Assembly: GCA_036971475.1 (NCBI GenBank)
Contig: JBAIZL010000002.1
Location: 46,372,729 to 46,436,728 of the forward strand
From: Prosapia bicincta
Taxonomy: Eukaryota > Arthropoda > Insecta > Hemiptera > Cercopidae
Length of the DNA stretch: 64,000 bases
Reading direction: 5' to 3'
Below are positions 1-10,286 of the stretch, one piece after another. A program made the translations under genes and the position numbers. Each line of letters opens with the position of its first letter. Position 1 is the first letter of the stretch. A model generated the notes under the pieces. That model was given only the letters and a program-made list of their open reading frames with translations, did not search any database and had not been told where the DNA came from.

Positions 1-1083
1 ATAAATGTAATTTTAATTGTAATTTCAAAATTAGGAAACCTAAATTCGTATATGTATTTATATTGTATTTATATAGAATGTTTTTTGAATGTTATTTCCG
101 TATACCTATAAGATAGATAAAGTAACATGGTAAAGTTTACATTATTTTAATAAATATAACTCAAACATAATAGATGTTTATATTTGTTTTTATAAAATGA
201 AAATTAAACTAAATTGAAGTACAAAGTTAGTAATAATTTAAAACAGTATATTTCAGCTTTATAAAGTTTAGCTGTTTAGTAATGTTATTTTACTTAAATA
301 TACAATCACTTTTTAAATTAGTATCCTACTGGTAAAAATATTAGAAAAATGTCCGACCGCAATCTCTAACAATCCTCTGACAAATCGTGAAACGAAATGA
401 TAAGCAAACAAATAGATATATAACTCTTTATTGATGATGTAATTTTAGAAAACCAAATAGTTTAACATTTTTATATTTATTATCGGCACTTTCATTTAAT
501 TTTAAAAATAATTAGTTTCTAATGATTTTTAAATTTTTTTATTAATTTCGAAACGTCTGTTCAAATTCTATAAGCTTTAGTGAGGTATAGTTTTTATTTA
601 ATTTCACTTATTTCACACAATATGTAATGGAAAATACTTCTAAAGTTGTGAAGAAAAAAACTGTAGATAACGTCACTGAACTGTCACTCAATGTCGTAAA
701 CTTTTAACGTCTCAACAATGGAACCATAAACTCTTCCAGACAAGTTGCTACTTACCAAGTTGTAATATGCATAGTTCTTAATTCGCACACCTCGTAACAA
801 CGTAGAAGTTCAGTGATAAAGCTTTATATACAAACATAATGCTACATAAATTGTAGTGCATGAAGAAAGTTTGTGTTAAATTAATACTTAATCGGATTTT
901 AGATTAATTTACTGTGTTTTTTAACCATCTGCTAATAAACGTATTTATGTATATTTTCGATAAATTCTTTCTAGTAAACATGTTGTCTGTATTAATTAAA
1001 ACAACCTCTTACCACATATTCAACAATTTTTATTTTAACCTTACGTGCATATCGATTACAAAGTAATCATCTTCAGAGGTATT
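1..1083. other. AT-rich non-coding DNA
   Basis: I see no reading frame with a recognisable product, no RNA gene and no clear repeat here. Stop codons are frequent on both strands and base composition is strongly AT-rich. Confidence 0.6.
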
Positions 1084-1494
1084 TTACCAATAACTGTCTT
1101 CTATGGTGTTCCTACTATTGTTTTGGAATGAATATTTCAATCCTTTACTTAATACTTCTAATTTCAACGGTGTAAATTTTATGTTAGTTTCATTCCTGAC
1201 TAAGTCAATGACTATGTCATTTTTCAGGTTAGGTTTAATTTTTTTATCAAAATTATTTTTACCTAACTCATTTAAGTTTTTTTCTAATTTTTCAGTTTTC
1301 TTCATACATTTATGCTCATTAACTATGATAACTTTATTGTAAAATTCATCCCAATTCTTTTAAGTACATTCATTTGCTAACTTGAAATGTAACTTATATA
1401 ATTCCAGTTCGACTTCACTTAATTTACAATAAAGATATTTAATTTCCAAATCTAACCATTTATTGTTTACGAATCGTAAATCTTTATCCGTTCG
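1084..1494 (-). pseudogene. Penelope-like element remnant (N-terminal part)
   Basis: Read on the minus strand from 1494 down to 1084, one frame stays open for about 137 codons apart from a single TAA at 1362-1360. The translation is rich in Lys, Glu and Leu. It has a segment like the charged helical N-terminal region of Penelope-like reverse transcriptases (ERTDKDLRF-type start, then alternating Leu/Lys/Glu helices) and ends with the phrase LEVLSKGLKYSFQ, which resembles the conserved 'vLskGLkf' motif just before the RT core in that group. No RT core follows below 1084, so this is a truncated copy. The family call rests on motif recall only; a different LINE-like or cellular coiled-coil fragment is possible. 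Confidence 0.45.
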
Positions 1495-1651
1495 AGAATT
1501 TTAAACTTTTATCACTATTCCTATTATAAATTTCGGGGTCAAACTTTTCTTTTTACACATGTTATGGAAGTGAATAACCGCTAGTAATAACTTAACTTTT
1601 AAATTTAATGTTTGAAACTTATTATGCTCTTTTGACCGAGAAGTCGTGTTG

Positions 1652-1735
1652 ATAACAACTTGAAGCAACTGTGGCGTAAATGGTTATATTAACCTGTAAA
1701 ATAAACAAAACGCCACAGTTGCTTCAAGTTGTTAT
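1652..1735. repeat. perfect 25-bp inverted repeat (hairpin)
   Basis: The 25 bases at 1652-1676 (starting ATAACAACTTGAAG) are the exact reverse complement of 1711-1735, separated by a 34-base AT-rich spacer. A transcript could fold into a perfect 25-bp stem. This may be a tiny foldback or MITE-type element or a pair of transposon ends; no target duplication was identified. Confidence 0.85.
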
Positions 1736-2103
1736 GGATTGTTTGGGTTATATTGTGTAAATTTGCGTTTATTAAATACTTTGTTTTATATTTTAGCAAA
1801 AATTTAAATTCTGGTAAATAGTTAAATGAGGCGGTACATTAACATAAACCGCTGTTTTCAACACATTTTCACGTAATAGTGACACCCTGAATTTATAAGT
1901 TAGGTGTTATTAAAATTAGTTATGAATTATACACGTATGTGTATAATAAAACGTAGTCTAACAAAATTTTCATTTTTTTTGTCGAACTAATGTATGTGGT
2001 GCCGCGATCAAACCCTCTTCTATTCGCCGGGGCGTTGCCCCCTAACACGTTCCTCCTTTCATTAGACGTAATCGTATTTCTGCTTTTTACACTTTAGTTT
2101 TTC
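1736..2103. other. no gene seen; GC-richer patch at 2000-2060
   Basis: This is AT-rich to about 1980, then comes a locally GC-richer stretch with a short stem GGGGC-GTT-GCCCC at about 2029-2041. No product is recognised. Confidence 0.4.
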
Positions 2104-2187
2104 ATGTTGGTGATGGCTACGGTAGTGCCGAAACTCGCCAGTTCAACCGCATTCAAAATAAGATCCCACCCGACTCACCAGATCTTG

Positions 2188-2192
2188 GTACC
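2188..2192. repeat. target-site duplication GTACC (left copy)
   Basis: GTACC lies immediately left of the 5' LTR and recurs immediately right of the 3' LTR at 8178-8182. A 5-bp duplication fits BEL/Pao integration. Confidence 0.9.
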
Positions 2193-2451
2193 TGTTGTGA
2201 ATGCAATAATATAATACTCTATGACAATCCTCTATGGAAAAAAAAAAGAAAAAGAACATTATATTAATTAACAGATGATTTGTAATTGTTTTAGTTTTTC
2301 TCAGTTCTTTGTTTAGAGTTTTGTTTTTAAGAAAGATGTGAAGTAATAAATAGTGTTTAAATATGAAATAAGTTTTATTACCAGCATAATTATATAAATA
2401 TGACGAGTGTTCCGCCTGTAGCGGCAGTGTCAAAAGTTTATAGAAACAACA
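2193..2451 (+). repeat. 5' LTR of the BEL element
   Basis: It begins TGTTGTGAATGC and ends GAAACAACA, 259 bp, matching 7919-8177 base for base on reading. It contains a poly-A/G run and a TATA-like stretch (about 2391-2399) that could act in transcription. Antisense open frames inside the LTR have no recognisable product. Confidence 0.95.
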
Positions 2452-2453
2452 TA

Positions 2454-2470
2454 TGGCGACCGTGACAGGA
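2454..2470 (+). promoter_or_regulatory. BEL primer-binding site (tRNA-Arg)
   Basis: TGGCGACCGTGACAGGA begins two bases after the 5' LTR. As I recall the sequence, it is complementary to the 3' end of eukaryotic tRNA-Arg including the CCA tail. It would prime minus-strand cDNA synthesis. Confidence 0.8.
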
Positions 2471-2521
2471 TAATAATTTGGTTACAGTTAAAATCTATGA
2501 TCCATTAGTAAGTATTTTATA

Positions 2522-5500
2522 ATGGATGCTCTGAAAAAGAAAAGAAAATTGTTTAGAACTGGATTTTCACGTTTACACAATACATTATTAGAATCCATAA
2601 AAAATGAAGATGATGTGATTTTGTTAAAAGCTAATTTAGAGCTATTACGTGAAAAACATAATCAATTGGAGGTCTTAGACCGAGAAATTATTGAAGTTTT
2701 ACTAAATGAAAATGCATCTACTGAAGTTTTAGAAAATGAGGTAGAATCTGCCGATGAATACTCAGGCAAGTTTAAAATAGTTGAGTATTTAGTTGAACAG
2801 GCTATTGACAAGGCTAGGCCTAAGACAGATACTAGTGTGAATGTAGAAAAACGTAAATTTAAGTTACCCACACTTGAGTTTAAAAAGTTTGGTGGTGATA
2901 TTAGTGATTGGTTGCCGTTTTGGGGCCAATTTAAGAAAATCCATGAAGACCCCTGTATTGATTCTGATGACAAGTATCAGTATCTCCTGCAAGCGACTAT
3001 CCCTAATACTAAGGCTAGGGAAATTGTCGAGAGTTTTCCCCCATGTGGACGTAGTTATGAACAGGCTATTGAACATTTAAAATCTCGCTTTGCCAAAGAT
3101 GACCTGTTAGTAGAGTTTTACATAAGAGAAATCTTGAAAATTGTAATAACATTAAATAGCAGTGAAAGTAAAATTACTATTTCCTCACTTTATGATCAAA
3201 TTGAGTCAAAACTAAGGTGTTTAGAAACTTTAGGTGTAACAAAGGAGAAGTACGCTGCTATGCTCTTCCCATTAGTAGAATCTTGTCTCAGGGAGGATTT
3301 ATTAATAGCTTGGCAGAGAAGTAGGCCTAACTCTCAACAGGACGAGACCGCGTCAGAAAGTAAAAGTAGGCTAGATAGCCTAATGAATTTTTTGAAAATT
3401 GAAGTGGAGGGAGAAGAAAGAATAAACTTAGCTAAACAGGGATTTGGTTTACAAAAAACAAAAGTATCAACAGGTGATAATCCTACGAGTTCATATAAAA
3501 GAGACTTTGCAAGTAAAGATAAGCATATTAAAAATACAAGAAGGCCTACCAGCAATGTTACAGCAGCTGGCCTTGTAAATGTAAAATCAAATACGTCTAC
3601 AGTAAGCACAGATAAGACGAAGTTATCGATGTGTGTGTTTTGTGACGGTGGTCATTTAAGTGAAAACTGTTTTAAAGCTAGGGACATGTCTTTAGAAGAA
3701 AGGCAGAATATTCTTACTAGCAAAAGGTGTTGCTTTTCTTGTACAAAAGTAGGACATTTAAGTAAACATTGCAGAGCTATTGTTAAATGTATTATTTGTA
3801 ATGGAAAACATGTACCACTTATGTGTTCAAAGTTGCAGAATAATTTTAATAGGTCTAACATTAAACCTAAATGCGAGGAAAAAGAAGCTGAGCCCAATTT
3901 TGAGAATTCCTTGTCCAATGTGAATGGCAATCAGGTTTACATGCAAACTCTTGTTGTCAAGGCTGTTAGTGACACAAAAGAACTCAATGTGCGTTTACTT
4001 TTTGACAGTGGATCCCAGAGGTCATACATAAGGAAATCGACTGTTGAAAAAATGAAATATGACACTTGTGGTGAAGAAACATTATTACATGGCCTGTTTG
4101 GAGGAGAGGTCACTAAGCCTCGCAATCATGCATGCTACAAAGTCAGACTACAAAGTATAGATAAAACATATTCTTGTAATTTCAAGGCACTTAGTGAAAT
4201 AAATATTTGTACTTATGTTCCTGCCTTGAAACCAGGAAGATGGACTGATGAACTGATGGAAAGAGGTATTAAATTGTTTCAGGATGCAGACAGTCCAATT
4301 GAGATATTAATTGGGGCTGACATATATGGGAAACTTCTAACTGGAAGAAAAGAGGTTCTAGATTGTGGTATTATAGCCCTTGAAACTCATTTAGGATGGG
4401 TTTTGACAGGAAAATTTCAAGAAAGTAAAGAATTTAGTTCTATGACAGCACTTTCTATGTTTGTACAAAGTAATTCAATATGCAAGCTGTGGGAAATGGA
4501 TGTTTTAGGTATAAAAGACCCACTACAGACCAGAAGCAAACAAGAAATTGAACATTCTGTTCAAACACAATTTTTGGAAACTGTGAGAGTAAATGAAGAA
4601 GGACGCTATGAAGTCAAATTACCTTGGTCCGAAGACCACCCAGAAGTTCCAAGAAATTTCAATCTGGCAAAAAAAAGGCTTGAAAACTCAGTGAAAAAGC
4701 TAACAAATGAAAGTTTATATAATGTATATAACAATGTGTTTTCAGATTGGCTGGAAGATGGTGTTATTGAGGAAATCCCAATAAGCAAATGGGATGAAGG
4801 TCACTATTTACCTCATAGACCAGTGATAAAAGAAAACAGCACCACTGCAGTAAGACCGGTTTTTGATGCCTCGTCTAAAGAAAAGGGTTACTATTCCCTT
4901 AATCAGTGTTTGGAAATAGGTATTAACTTAATTGAAATAATACCAGCTTTGCTTTTACGTTTTCGACTTTATAAAATAGGAGTTATCGCTGACATAAAAA
5001 AGGCGTTTTTGCAAATAAGTTTGTATGAAGAGGACAGAGATTTCCTAAGATTTCTGTGGCAAAACACAGATGGATCACTCAAGATTTTCCGACATAGAAG
5101 AGTTGTTTTTGGAGTCTCAAGTAGTCCATTTTTGCTCAATGCCGTCATCAACTACCACCTGCAGAAGTATTTAGTACCGTGTGCTGAAGACAATCAATTT
5201 TCTAAATGTACAATAGAAAAGTTGTTTAAAAGTTTCTATGTTGATAACTGTGTTACAGGTGTAAATAATGAAAGGGATTTGAAACAGTTCATTTCAGAAG
5301 CAATACAAATATTTTCTTTGGGAAAGTTTGAGCTGCGAGGATGGGAATATACTGAACCTGGTCTGGAAGACAAGACAGAGGCTTCAGTCCTAGGTCTCAC
5401 ATGGGACAAGAAAGAAGACACAATTTCTGTGAGTTTTCATAAAATAGTAAATTTAGAAGAGAACTTGGTAACACAACGTGTTATATTGTCCACTGCACAC

Positions 5501-7702
5501 AGATTGTTCGATCCTATTGGATTCACTTGTCCTATTTCCATATGCCCTAAGTTATTATTGCAGGAATGCTGGAAAGATAATTGTGGGTGGGACAAAGAAG
5601 TACCAGAAGAAATCAAACAACGATTCAATATATGGTTTCAGGAACTCGATCAATTAAAAGAGATGAAGATTCCACGATGGCTACAAGGTGTGGATGACGT
5701 AATCATTTCTGTATCAGTTCACATATTTTGTGATGCCAGCAAATTTGCGTACTCAACAGCAGTATTTATGCGTTTTGAACTTAGTACATGTATTCAATTA
5801 CAGCTAATCCAGGCAAAGTCACGTGTAGCACCTGTAAAGAAGATGACAATACCCAGACTTGAACTAATGGCTGCTACTATAGGTGCTAGATTAGGTTCTT
5901 CAGTAGTGCAAGAATTAAGAGATGAAAACAAATTTGAATGTAATATTAAATTTTTTTATTGGAGTGACTCTTCTACAGTAATAGCTTGGATTAAAAGAGA
6001 AGAAAACTGGGGAGTATTTGTTAGAAATAGAGTTGAAGAAATCTGCAGCCTCACTTCCAGAACATCTTGGCGGCACATTCCCGGCACTATGAATCCAGCA
6101 GACTTGCCCAGTAGAGGATGTTCAGTTTCCAGGTTGATTAGTTCCAGATGGTGGGAGGGCCCGTCATGGTTGAAGTTGCCTGAAGATACCTGGCCATCAA
6201 ATGAACCTGAACCTGACGAAGAATTAATTTCTTTAGAAAAAAAGAAAGGACCTACACCTTCACTTTTAAGTAATAATTACCCAAAAGATTGGTTTTATTA
6301 CTTTTCAAATGATTTTGATAAGATTGTGTGTGTTTTTGCATGGTTGCTGAGATTTATTCATAATTGTAACCCCTCAAAGAAGGAAAAGTGTGTGAGTAAA
6401 GTTTTGTCATGTAAGGAGATTATTGAAGCTAACAATTTTATAATTAGAATTGTTCAACAGCAATCATTTGAAGGAATAAGGGAGCCTAAATTGGCTTCAT
6501 TGTCACCATTTATGGCTGCTGATGGTATTATAAGGCTAAAGACAAAATTAACAGAAAGAAAGGATTTGGAAAATTTTAAATTTCCTGTTGTTCTACCATC
6601 AAAACATGACATTGTAGATATTCTTATTCTTACAATACATAAGAGATCATGTCATGTGGGAGTTCAAGGTCTCTTAAGTTTATTAAGAGAAAACTATTGG
6701 ATATTGAGAGGAAGAAAAACAATAAGTAATACTTTGAAAAAATGTATTCCTTGTCAGAGACATAATTCAAAAAATGTAGAAACAATCACTCCACCCTTAC
6801 CTGAAAGTAGAGTACGAGATGCCGCAGTATTTGAAGTGGTTGGAATTGATTTTGCGGGACCTTTGTTTCTACGAGATGGCAGTAAAGTTTGGATCTGCAT
6901 ATTCACTTGTGCAGTATACCGTGCTGTTCATTTGGAGTTAGTAAAGTTTCTTTCTGTCGAAGCATTTATAGATACACTTAGAAGATTTATTGCAAGGCGA
7001 GGAAGACCATCAATAATATATAGTGACAATGGTACCAATTTCACAGGTACAGAAAAGACATTTAAAATTCTAGATTGGAATGCTATCTTAAAATATAGCT
7101 CATGCCAACAAATTGACTGGAGGTTTAACCCTCCCTCTGCTGCATGGTGGGGCGGATGGTGGGAGCGACTCATCCGACTCATGAAACAGTTGCTACGCAA
7201 AACCTTGGGCAAAACGTCATTGGATTATGAGGAAATGGAGACAATCTTATGTGATTGTGAAAGTATCATGAATTCTAGACCTTTGACATATTTATCTGAA
7301 ACTTCTTCAGACCTAACTGCTATTACTCCAAATATGTTTTTACATGACTTAAAAGAAATTGGAGTTCCAGATTGTGACCATGTAAATACAAAAAGTCTTA
7401 ACAAGAGAGTACGTTATCGACAACACCTGAGAGAAGCATTGCGAAAAAGATTTAGGATTGAGTATTTAGGACAATTAGCTTTAAAAAGTAAGAAAAACGG
7501 CAGACAGTTGAAAGTTGGAGAATTAGTACTGATTGAAGTTGAAAATAAAAAAAGAATTGATTGGCCAATAGGACTGATAGAAAAGACTATCATTAGTAGA
7601 GATGGAGTGTGTAGATTAGTGCAATTGAAGACTGCTTTTGGAAGTTTATTGAGACCAATACAAAGACTATATCCTCTTGAAATGCAAGAAGAAACCATCT
7701 AA
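2522..7702 (+). CDS. BEL/Pao gag-pol polyprotein
   Basis: This 1726-residue retrotransposon polyprotein starts at the first ATG after the leader. The gag part has a DUF1759-like domain (about 110-270). Three CCHC-type zinc knuckles lie at about 371-435. The aspartic protease has its DSG triad at 495-497. The reverse transcriptase active site is YVDN at 906-909, a variant of the usual YVDD. The RNase H acidic residue is Asp1071 in FCDAS. The integrase has a HHCC zinc region at about 1370-1410 and DDE residues near Asp1443, Asp1502 and Glu1548 (in WWERLIR). A DUF5641-like C-terminus follows. There is no frameshift between gag and pol. The TAA at 7700-7702 is probably a nonsense change, because the frame stays open for 50 further codons and ends in a family-typical basic tail. 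Confidence 0.93.
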   Translation: MDALKKKRKLFRTGFSRLHNTLLESIKNEDDVILLKANLELLREKHNQLEVLDREIIEVLLNENASTEVLENEVESADEYSGKFKIVEYLVEQAIDKARPKTDTSVNVEKRKFKLPTLEFKKFGGDISDWLPFWGQFKKIHEDPCIDSDDKYQYLLQATIPNTKAREIVESFPPCGRSYEQAIEHLKSRFAKDDLLVEFYIREILKIVITLNSSESKITISSLYDQIESKLRCLETLGVTKEKYAAMLFPLVESCLREDLLIAWQRSRPNSQQDETASESKSRLDSLMNFLKIEVEGEERINLAKQGFGLQKTKVSTGDNPTSSYKRDFASKDKHIKNTRRPTSNVTAAGLVNVKSNTSTVSTDKTKLSMCVFCDGGHLSENCFKARDMSLEERQNILTSKRCCFSCTKVGHLSKHCRAIVKCIICNGKHVPLMCSKLQNNFNRSNIKPKCEEKEAEPNFENSLSNVNGNQVYMQTLVVKAVSDTKELNVRLLFDSGSQRSYIRKSTVEKMKYDTCGEETLLHGLFGGEVTKPRNHACYKVRLQSIDKTYSCNFKALSEINICTYVPALKPGRWTDELMERGIKLFQDADSPIEILIGADIYGKLLTGRKEVLDCGIIALETHLGWVLTGKFQESKEFSSMTALSMFVQSNSICKLWEMDVLGIKDPLQTRSKQEIEHSVQTQFLETVRVNEEGRYEVKLPWSEDHPEVPRNFNLAKKRLENSVKKLTNESLYNVYNNVFSDWLEDGVIEEIPISKWDEGHYLPHRPVIKENSTTAVRPVFDASSKEKGYYSLNQCLEIGINLIEIIPALLLRFRLYKIGVIADIKKAFLQISLYEEDRDFLRFLWQNTDGSLKIFRHRRVVFGVSSSPFLLNAVINYHLQKYLVPCAEDNQFSKCTIEKLFKSFYVDNCVTGVNNERDLKQFISEAIQIFSLGKFELRGWEYTEPGLEDKTEASVLGLTWDKKEDTISVSFHKIVNLEENLVTQRVILSTAHRLFDPIGFTCPISICPKLLLQECWKDNCGWDKEVPEEIKQRFNIWFQELDQLKEMKIPRWLQGVDDVIISVSVHIFCDASKFAYSTAVFMRFELSTCIQLQLIQAKSRVAPVKKMTIPRLELMAATIGARLGSSVVQELRDENKFECNIKFFYWSDSSTVIAWIKREENWGVFVRNRVEEICSLTSRTSWRHIPGTMNPADLPSRGCSVSRLISSRWWEGPSWLKLPEDTWPSNEPEPDEELISLEKKKGPTPSLLSNNYPKDWFYYFSNDFDKIVCVFAWLLRFIHNCNPSKKEKCVSKVLSCKEIIEANNFIIRIVQQQSFEGIREPKLASLSPFMAADGIIRLKTKLTERKDLENFKFPVVLPSKHDIVDILILTIHKRSCHVGVQGLLSLLRENYWILRGRKTISNTLKKCIPCQRHNSKNVETITPPLPESRVRDAAVFEVVGIDFAGPLFLRDGSKVWICIFTCAVYRAVHLELVKFLSVEAFIDTLRRFIARRGRPSIIYSDNGTNFTGTEKTFKILDWNAILKYSSCQQIDWRFNPPSAAWWGGWWERLIRLMKQLLRKTLGKTSLDYEEMETILCDCESIMNSRPLTYLSETSSDLTAITPNMFLHDLKEIGVPDCDHVNTKSLNKRVRYRQHLREALRKRFRIEYLGQLALKSKKNGRQLKVGELVLIEVENKKRIDWPIGLIEKTIISRDGVCRLVQLKTAFGSLLRPIQRLYPLEMQEETI

Positions 7703-7855
7703 GAACAATTAAAAGAAAAGATTAAACCAAAAGTGACAAAAACCAATGAACATGAACTACACCTGGAAGAAGATAATGTGACAAAAGAAAATAAAATTGT
7801 GACATATTCAAGAAGTGGCAGACAAATTAAGCTTCCACAAAAATTTGTTGATTAA
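7703..7855 (+). pseudogene. in-frame extension after the BEL stop
   Basis: After TAA 7700-7702 the same frame is open for 50 codons to TAA 7853-7855 and ends with a YSRSGRQIKLP-like phrase. BEL/Pao polyproteins commonly finish with a similar R-S-G-R basic motif, so this looks like the original C-terminus cut off by one base change. Only a short tail is lost, so the main enzymatic domains are unaffected. Confidence 0.7.
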
Positions 7856-7883
7856 TCTTTTAACAATATACTATTTTTTAATG

Positions 7884-7918
7884 TTTTGAGTTAAACCATA
7901 ACTCAAAAGGTGGGAGTA
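7884..7918 (+). promoter_or_regulatory. stem-loop and polypurine tract before the 3' LTR
   Basis: TTTTGAGTT at 7884-7892 and AACTCAAAA at 7900-7908 form a perfect 9-bp stem with a 7-base loop. The right arm runs straight into the purine run GGTGGGAGTA (7909-7918) that abuts the 3' LTR and should prime plus-strand synthesis. Confidence 0.75.
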
Positions 7919-8177
7919 TGTTGTGAATGCAATAATATAATACTCTATGACAATCCTCTATGGAAAAAAAAAAGAAAAAGAACATTATATTAATTAACAG
8001 ATGATTTGTAATTGTTTTAGTTTTTCTCAGTTCTTTGTTTAGAGTTTTGTTTTTAAGAAAGATGTGAAGTAATAAATAGTGTTTAAATATGAAATAAGTT
8101 TTATTACCAGCATAATTATATAAATATGACGAGTGTTCCGCCTGTAGCGGCAGTGTCAAAAGTTTATAGAAACAACA
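7919..8177 (+). repeat. 3' LTR of the BEL element
   Basis: This is a 259-bp copy identical on reading to 2193-2451, followed by the GTACC duplication at 8178-8182. Confidence 0.95.
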
Positions 8178-8261
8178 GTACCTGTGGTGTATCGAACGAG
8201 ATCTGCCAGTGGAAAGAAGCCTGGACTTTATTTAAGAACAAACAGAAATATTCAATCATAA

Positions 8262-10013
8262 TTGTTTGATTATATTTTTAGCAATTTTTGATTACTTGTA
8301 AAATTAAATTACTAATTTTCTATTGCAAGAATACTGATTAAAAAAATCTTTATTCTAACATGATTTGAGTTTTTGACTTCTGCTCTTGTTGATAGTTGGA
8401 GACATTTCAGAATTTGTATTATTTGATTACCACATAACAATTATAATTACTTGAAACATTAATTTTTCTATCTTGATTTAATTTAATTGAGAATAAAATA
8501 TAAAAGTAAATCCTCTGTTCTTAATATGTTATAAAAAACGTATAATTTTACTAAACGTTTACTATGTTTCATAAATTTGACATTATATTCATATTATTAA
8601 AATCTAATGTTTTATAATTTGGAAATAATGTTTAATAATGTTTTTGGACAAGCACCATAGACTCCCTGTGATAGATCTCCATCCATAAAAACTTCTGCTC
8701 GCCACGAGATTTCTTTTCCGTCTCCTAGATCATGCCTCACACTTTTTTTGCCTGCTTATCGTTTGCGATTTTCACTTGTAAGTTACAGTTAAAACTCCGC
8801 ATTTTCTACGCTATGGAATTTGTGCTCATTTTTACAATTTTACGCTATAACTGACACTTATGGTAATAGATTTTAATATTTTTCACCTGAATGGTTCGTC
8901 TCACACTTTTAGAATGTATTAGAAACTCGAATGATGATTTTACGCCACCCCGATCGCTAGATACGCTTTATCGGCAATATAAAAATCCCGCACTTGTTAC
9001 TTTTATTATTTGGGCCGATCTAGTAATCATTTAATAGTTACACTTGTTAAAAAAAAATAACAATAATTATGAGAGATTATTGAACGTAGGGGTGGGATCA
9101 TGTCGGAAATTTGATAGAATCCTCTTCCTGTTCAGGAAAAACAAAATTCTACAAATGAACCAAACTTGTATAAAACCTTCCATTGGAGGTGTACAATTTC
9201 ATAAAAATAACTTTTTTTTTAAATGGTGGTTTATTCAACCATTACTGAGGAGTTTGTTTCTTCAGTTTTTTGTAAATCGAATAATTTTTAGACTATCTAA
9301 CACAATTTTTGAAGTAGAATTTGTTTTAATAATATAAGTAAAAACATATTATGGCATAATATAATGTCAAAATAGTTGTGCACTTGGTAACATAATTTTA
9401 GTTTTTGAACAAATGTGATTGGATAAATTGATTTCATAAAATAATTGTTATCCTTTTATTTACATAAATCCATCTTTTTAGAGGGTTGTTGATAAACATA
9501 ATTTCTTTGTAAAAATTTTGATTCGTTAATGAATAATAACTGTGAAGTGTAAATAAGCATATATTCAAAAGCTGTACAAGTTATCACCAATACAAAGAGT
9601 AAAAATATGTTACACTAATAAAATAACGTGTTACTATTAATAGATTTACATATATTTGTTCACTTTACATCAAAACAATCAATTCAAATATTTTTTATTT
9701 CATTTAAGATATTTATTCGCATAAAAACTGAGGAAATGTAAGGCAAAAAAAACTTGTCTGTGATACTTATAATGCATTTCGTCAGCAAGGACTTTATGTG
9801 ATCCATGTCCAATCTCTTGGGCTACATTCGAATCCAGCTTGGTTTACAAAAGCGTAGCTTTTATCTCTTAGACCCAAGAGTGAATTGAGACACAATGGCT
9901 TTAGTGCAACCTGATATCCTTCAGAGAATTGAAACCATCTCAGGTAGCAAGGTCAACTGAAGTACATACACCTAGGTAAAACAGTATTATACAATACAAA
10001 TATTTAGAAATAC
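8262..10013. other. anonymous AT-rich DNA
   Basis: No supported gene. One 97-codon open frame at 9044-9337 is AT-driven and lacks recognisable features. The stretch 9780-9990 is less AT-rich and could be old repeat debris, but I cannot assign it. Confidence 0.5.
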
Positions 10014-10149
<136 letters not shown>

Positions 10150-10240
10150 TTATTTATATAAGTGCATAATAATATAACTTTAAAGGAAACCAAATATAAA
10201 TCAAGTATAAACTTATAAATGTAGCATTGATTCTAAAACA

Positions 10241-10286
10241 GTTACTGAACTGTTTTCAGTAACGAATTCGTGTTTTCACACGAATT
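10241..10286. repeat. two adjacent perfect short hairpins
   Basis: GTTACTGAA (10241-10249) pairs with TTCAGTAAC (10255-10263), and AATTCGTGT (10265-10273) pairs with ACACGAATT (10278-10286). These are two 9-bp perfect stems with loops of 5 and 4 bases, one base apart. Confidence 0.75.

Larger units (their letters stand above)
2193..8177 (+). mobile_element. BEL/Pao LTR retrotransposon, near-intact
   Basis: The complete element is 5985 bp. It has two 259-bp LTRs with TG...CA ends that read the same throughout, a primer-binding site, one long gag-pol frame, a polypurine tract and a flanking GTACC duplication. Domain order is gag, zinc knuckles, aspartic protease, reverse transcriptase, RNase H, integrase, with no envelope frame, which is the BEL/Pao order. 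Identical LTRs imply recent insertion. The only lesion seen is an in-frame stop near the end of the polyprotein. It inserted into a short GC-richer segment. Confidence 0.95.
2104..8261 (+). other. short open frame split by the BEL insertion
   Basis: If the BEL element and one copy of its 5-bp target duplication are removed, a frame from ATG 2104-2106 to 2192 continues at 8183 and closes at TAA 8259-8261, giving about 55 codons. The patch is GC-richer than its surroundings and contains basic residues. It could be an exon or part of another element that the retrotransposon interrupted, or chance. I do not recognise the product. Confidence 0.2.

Noticed and set aside
2143..2433. Antisense 96-codon frame in the 5' LTR, with a twin at 7878-8159
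   Set aside because: It lies inside the LTR, is AT/homopolymer-driven and has no recognisable product; the twin exists only because the LTRs are identical.
9770..9860. tRNA or SINE suggested by a TTCGAATCC box
   Set aside because: No A box, acceptor stem or cloverleaf could be traced around it.
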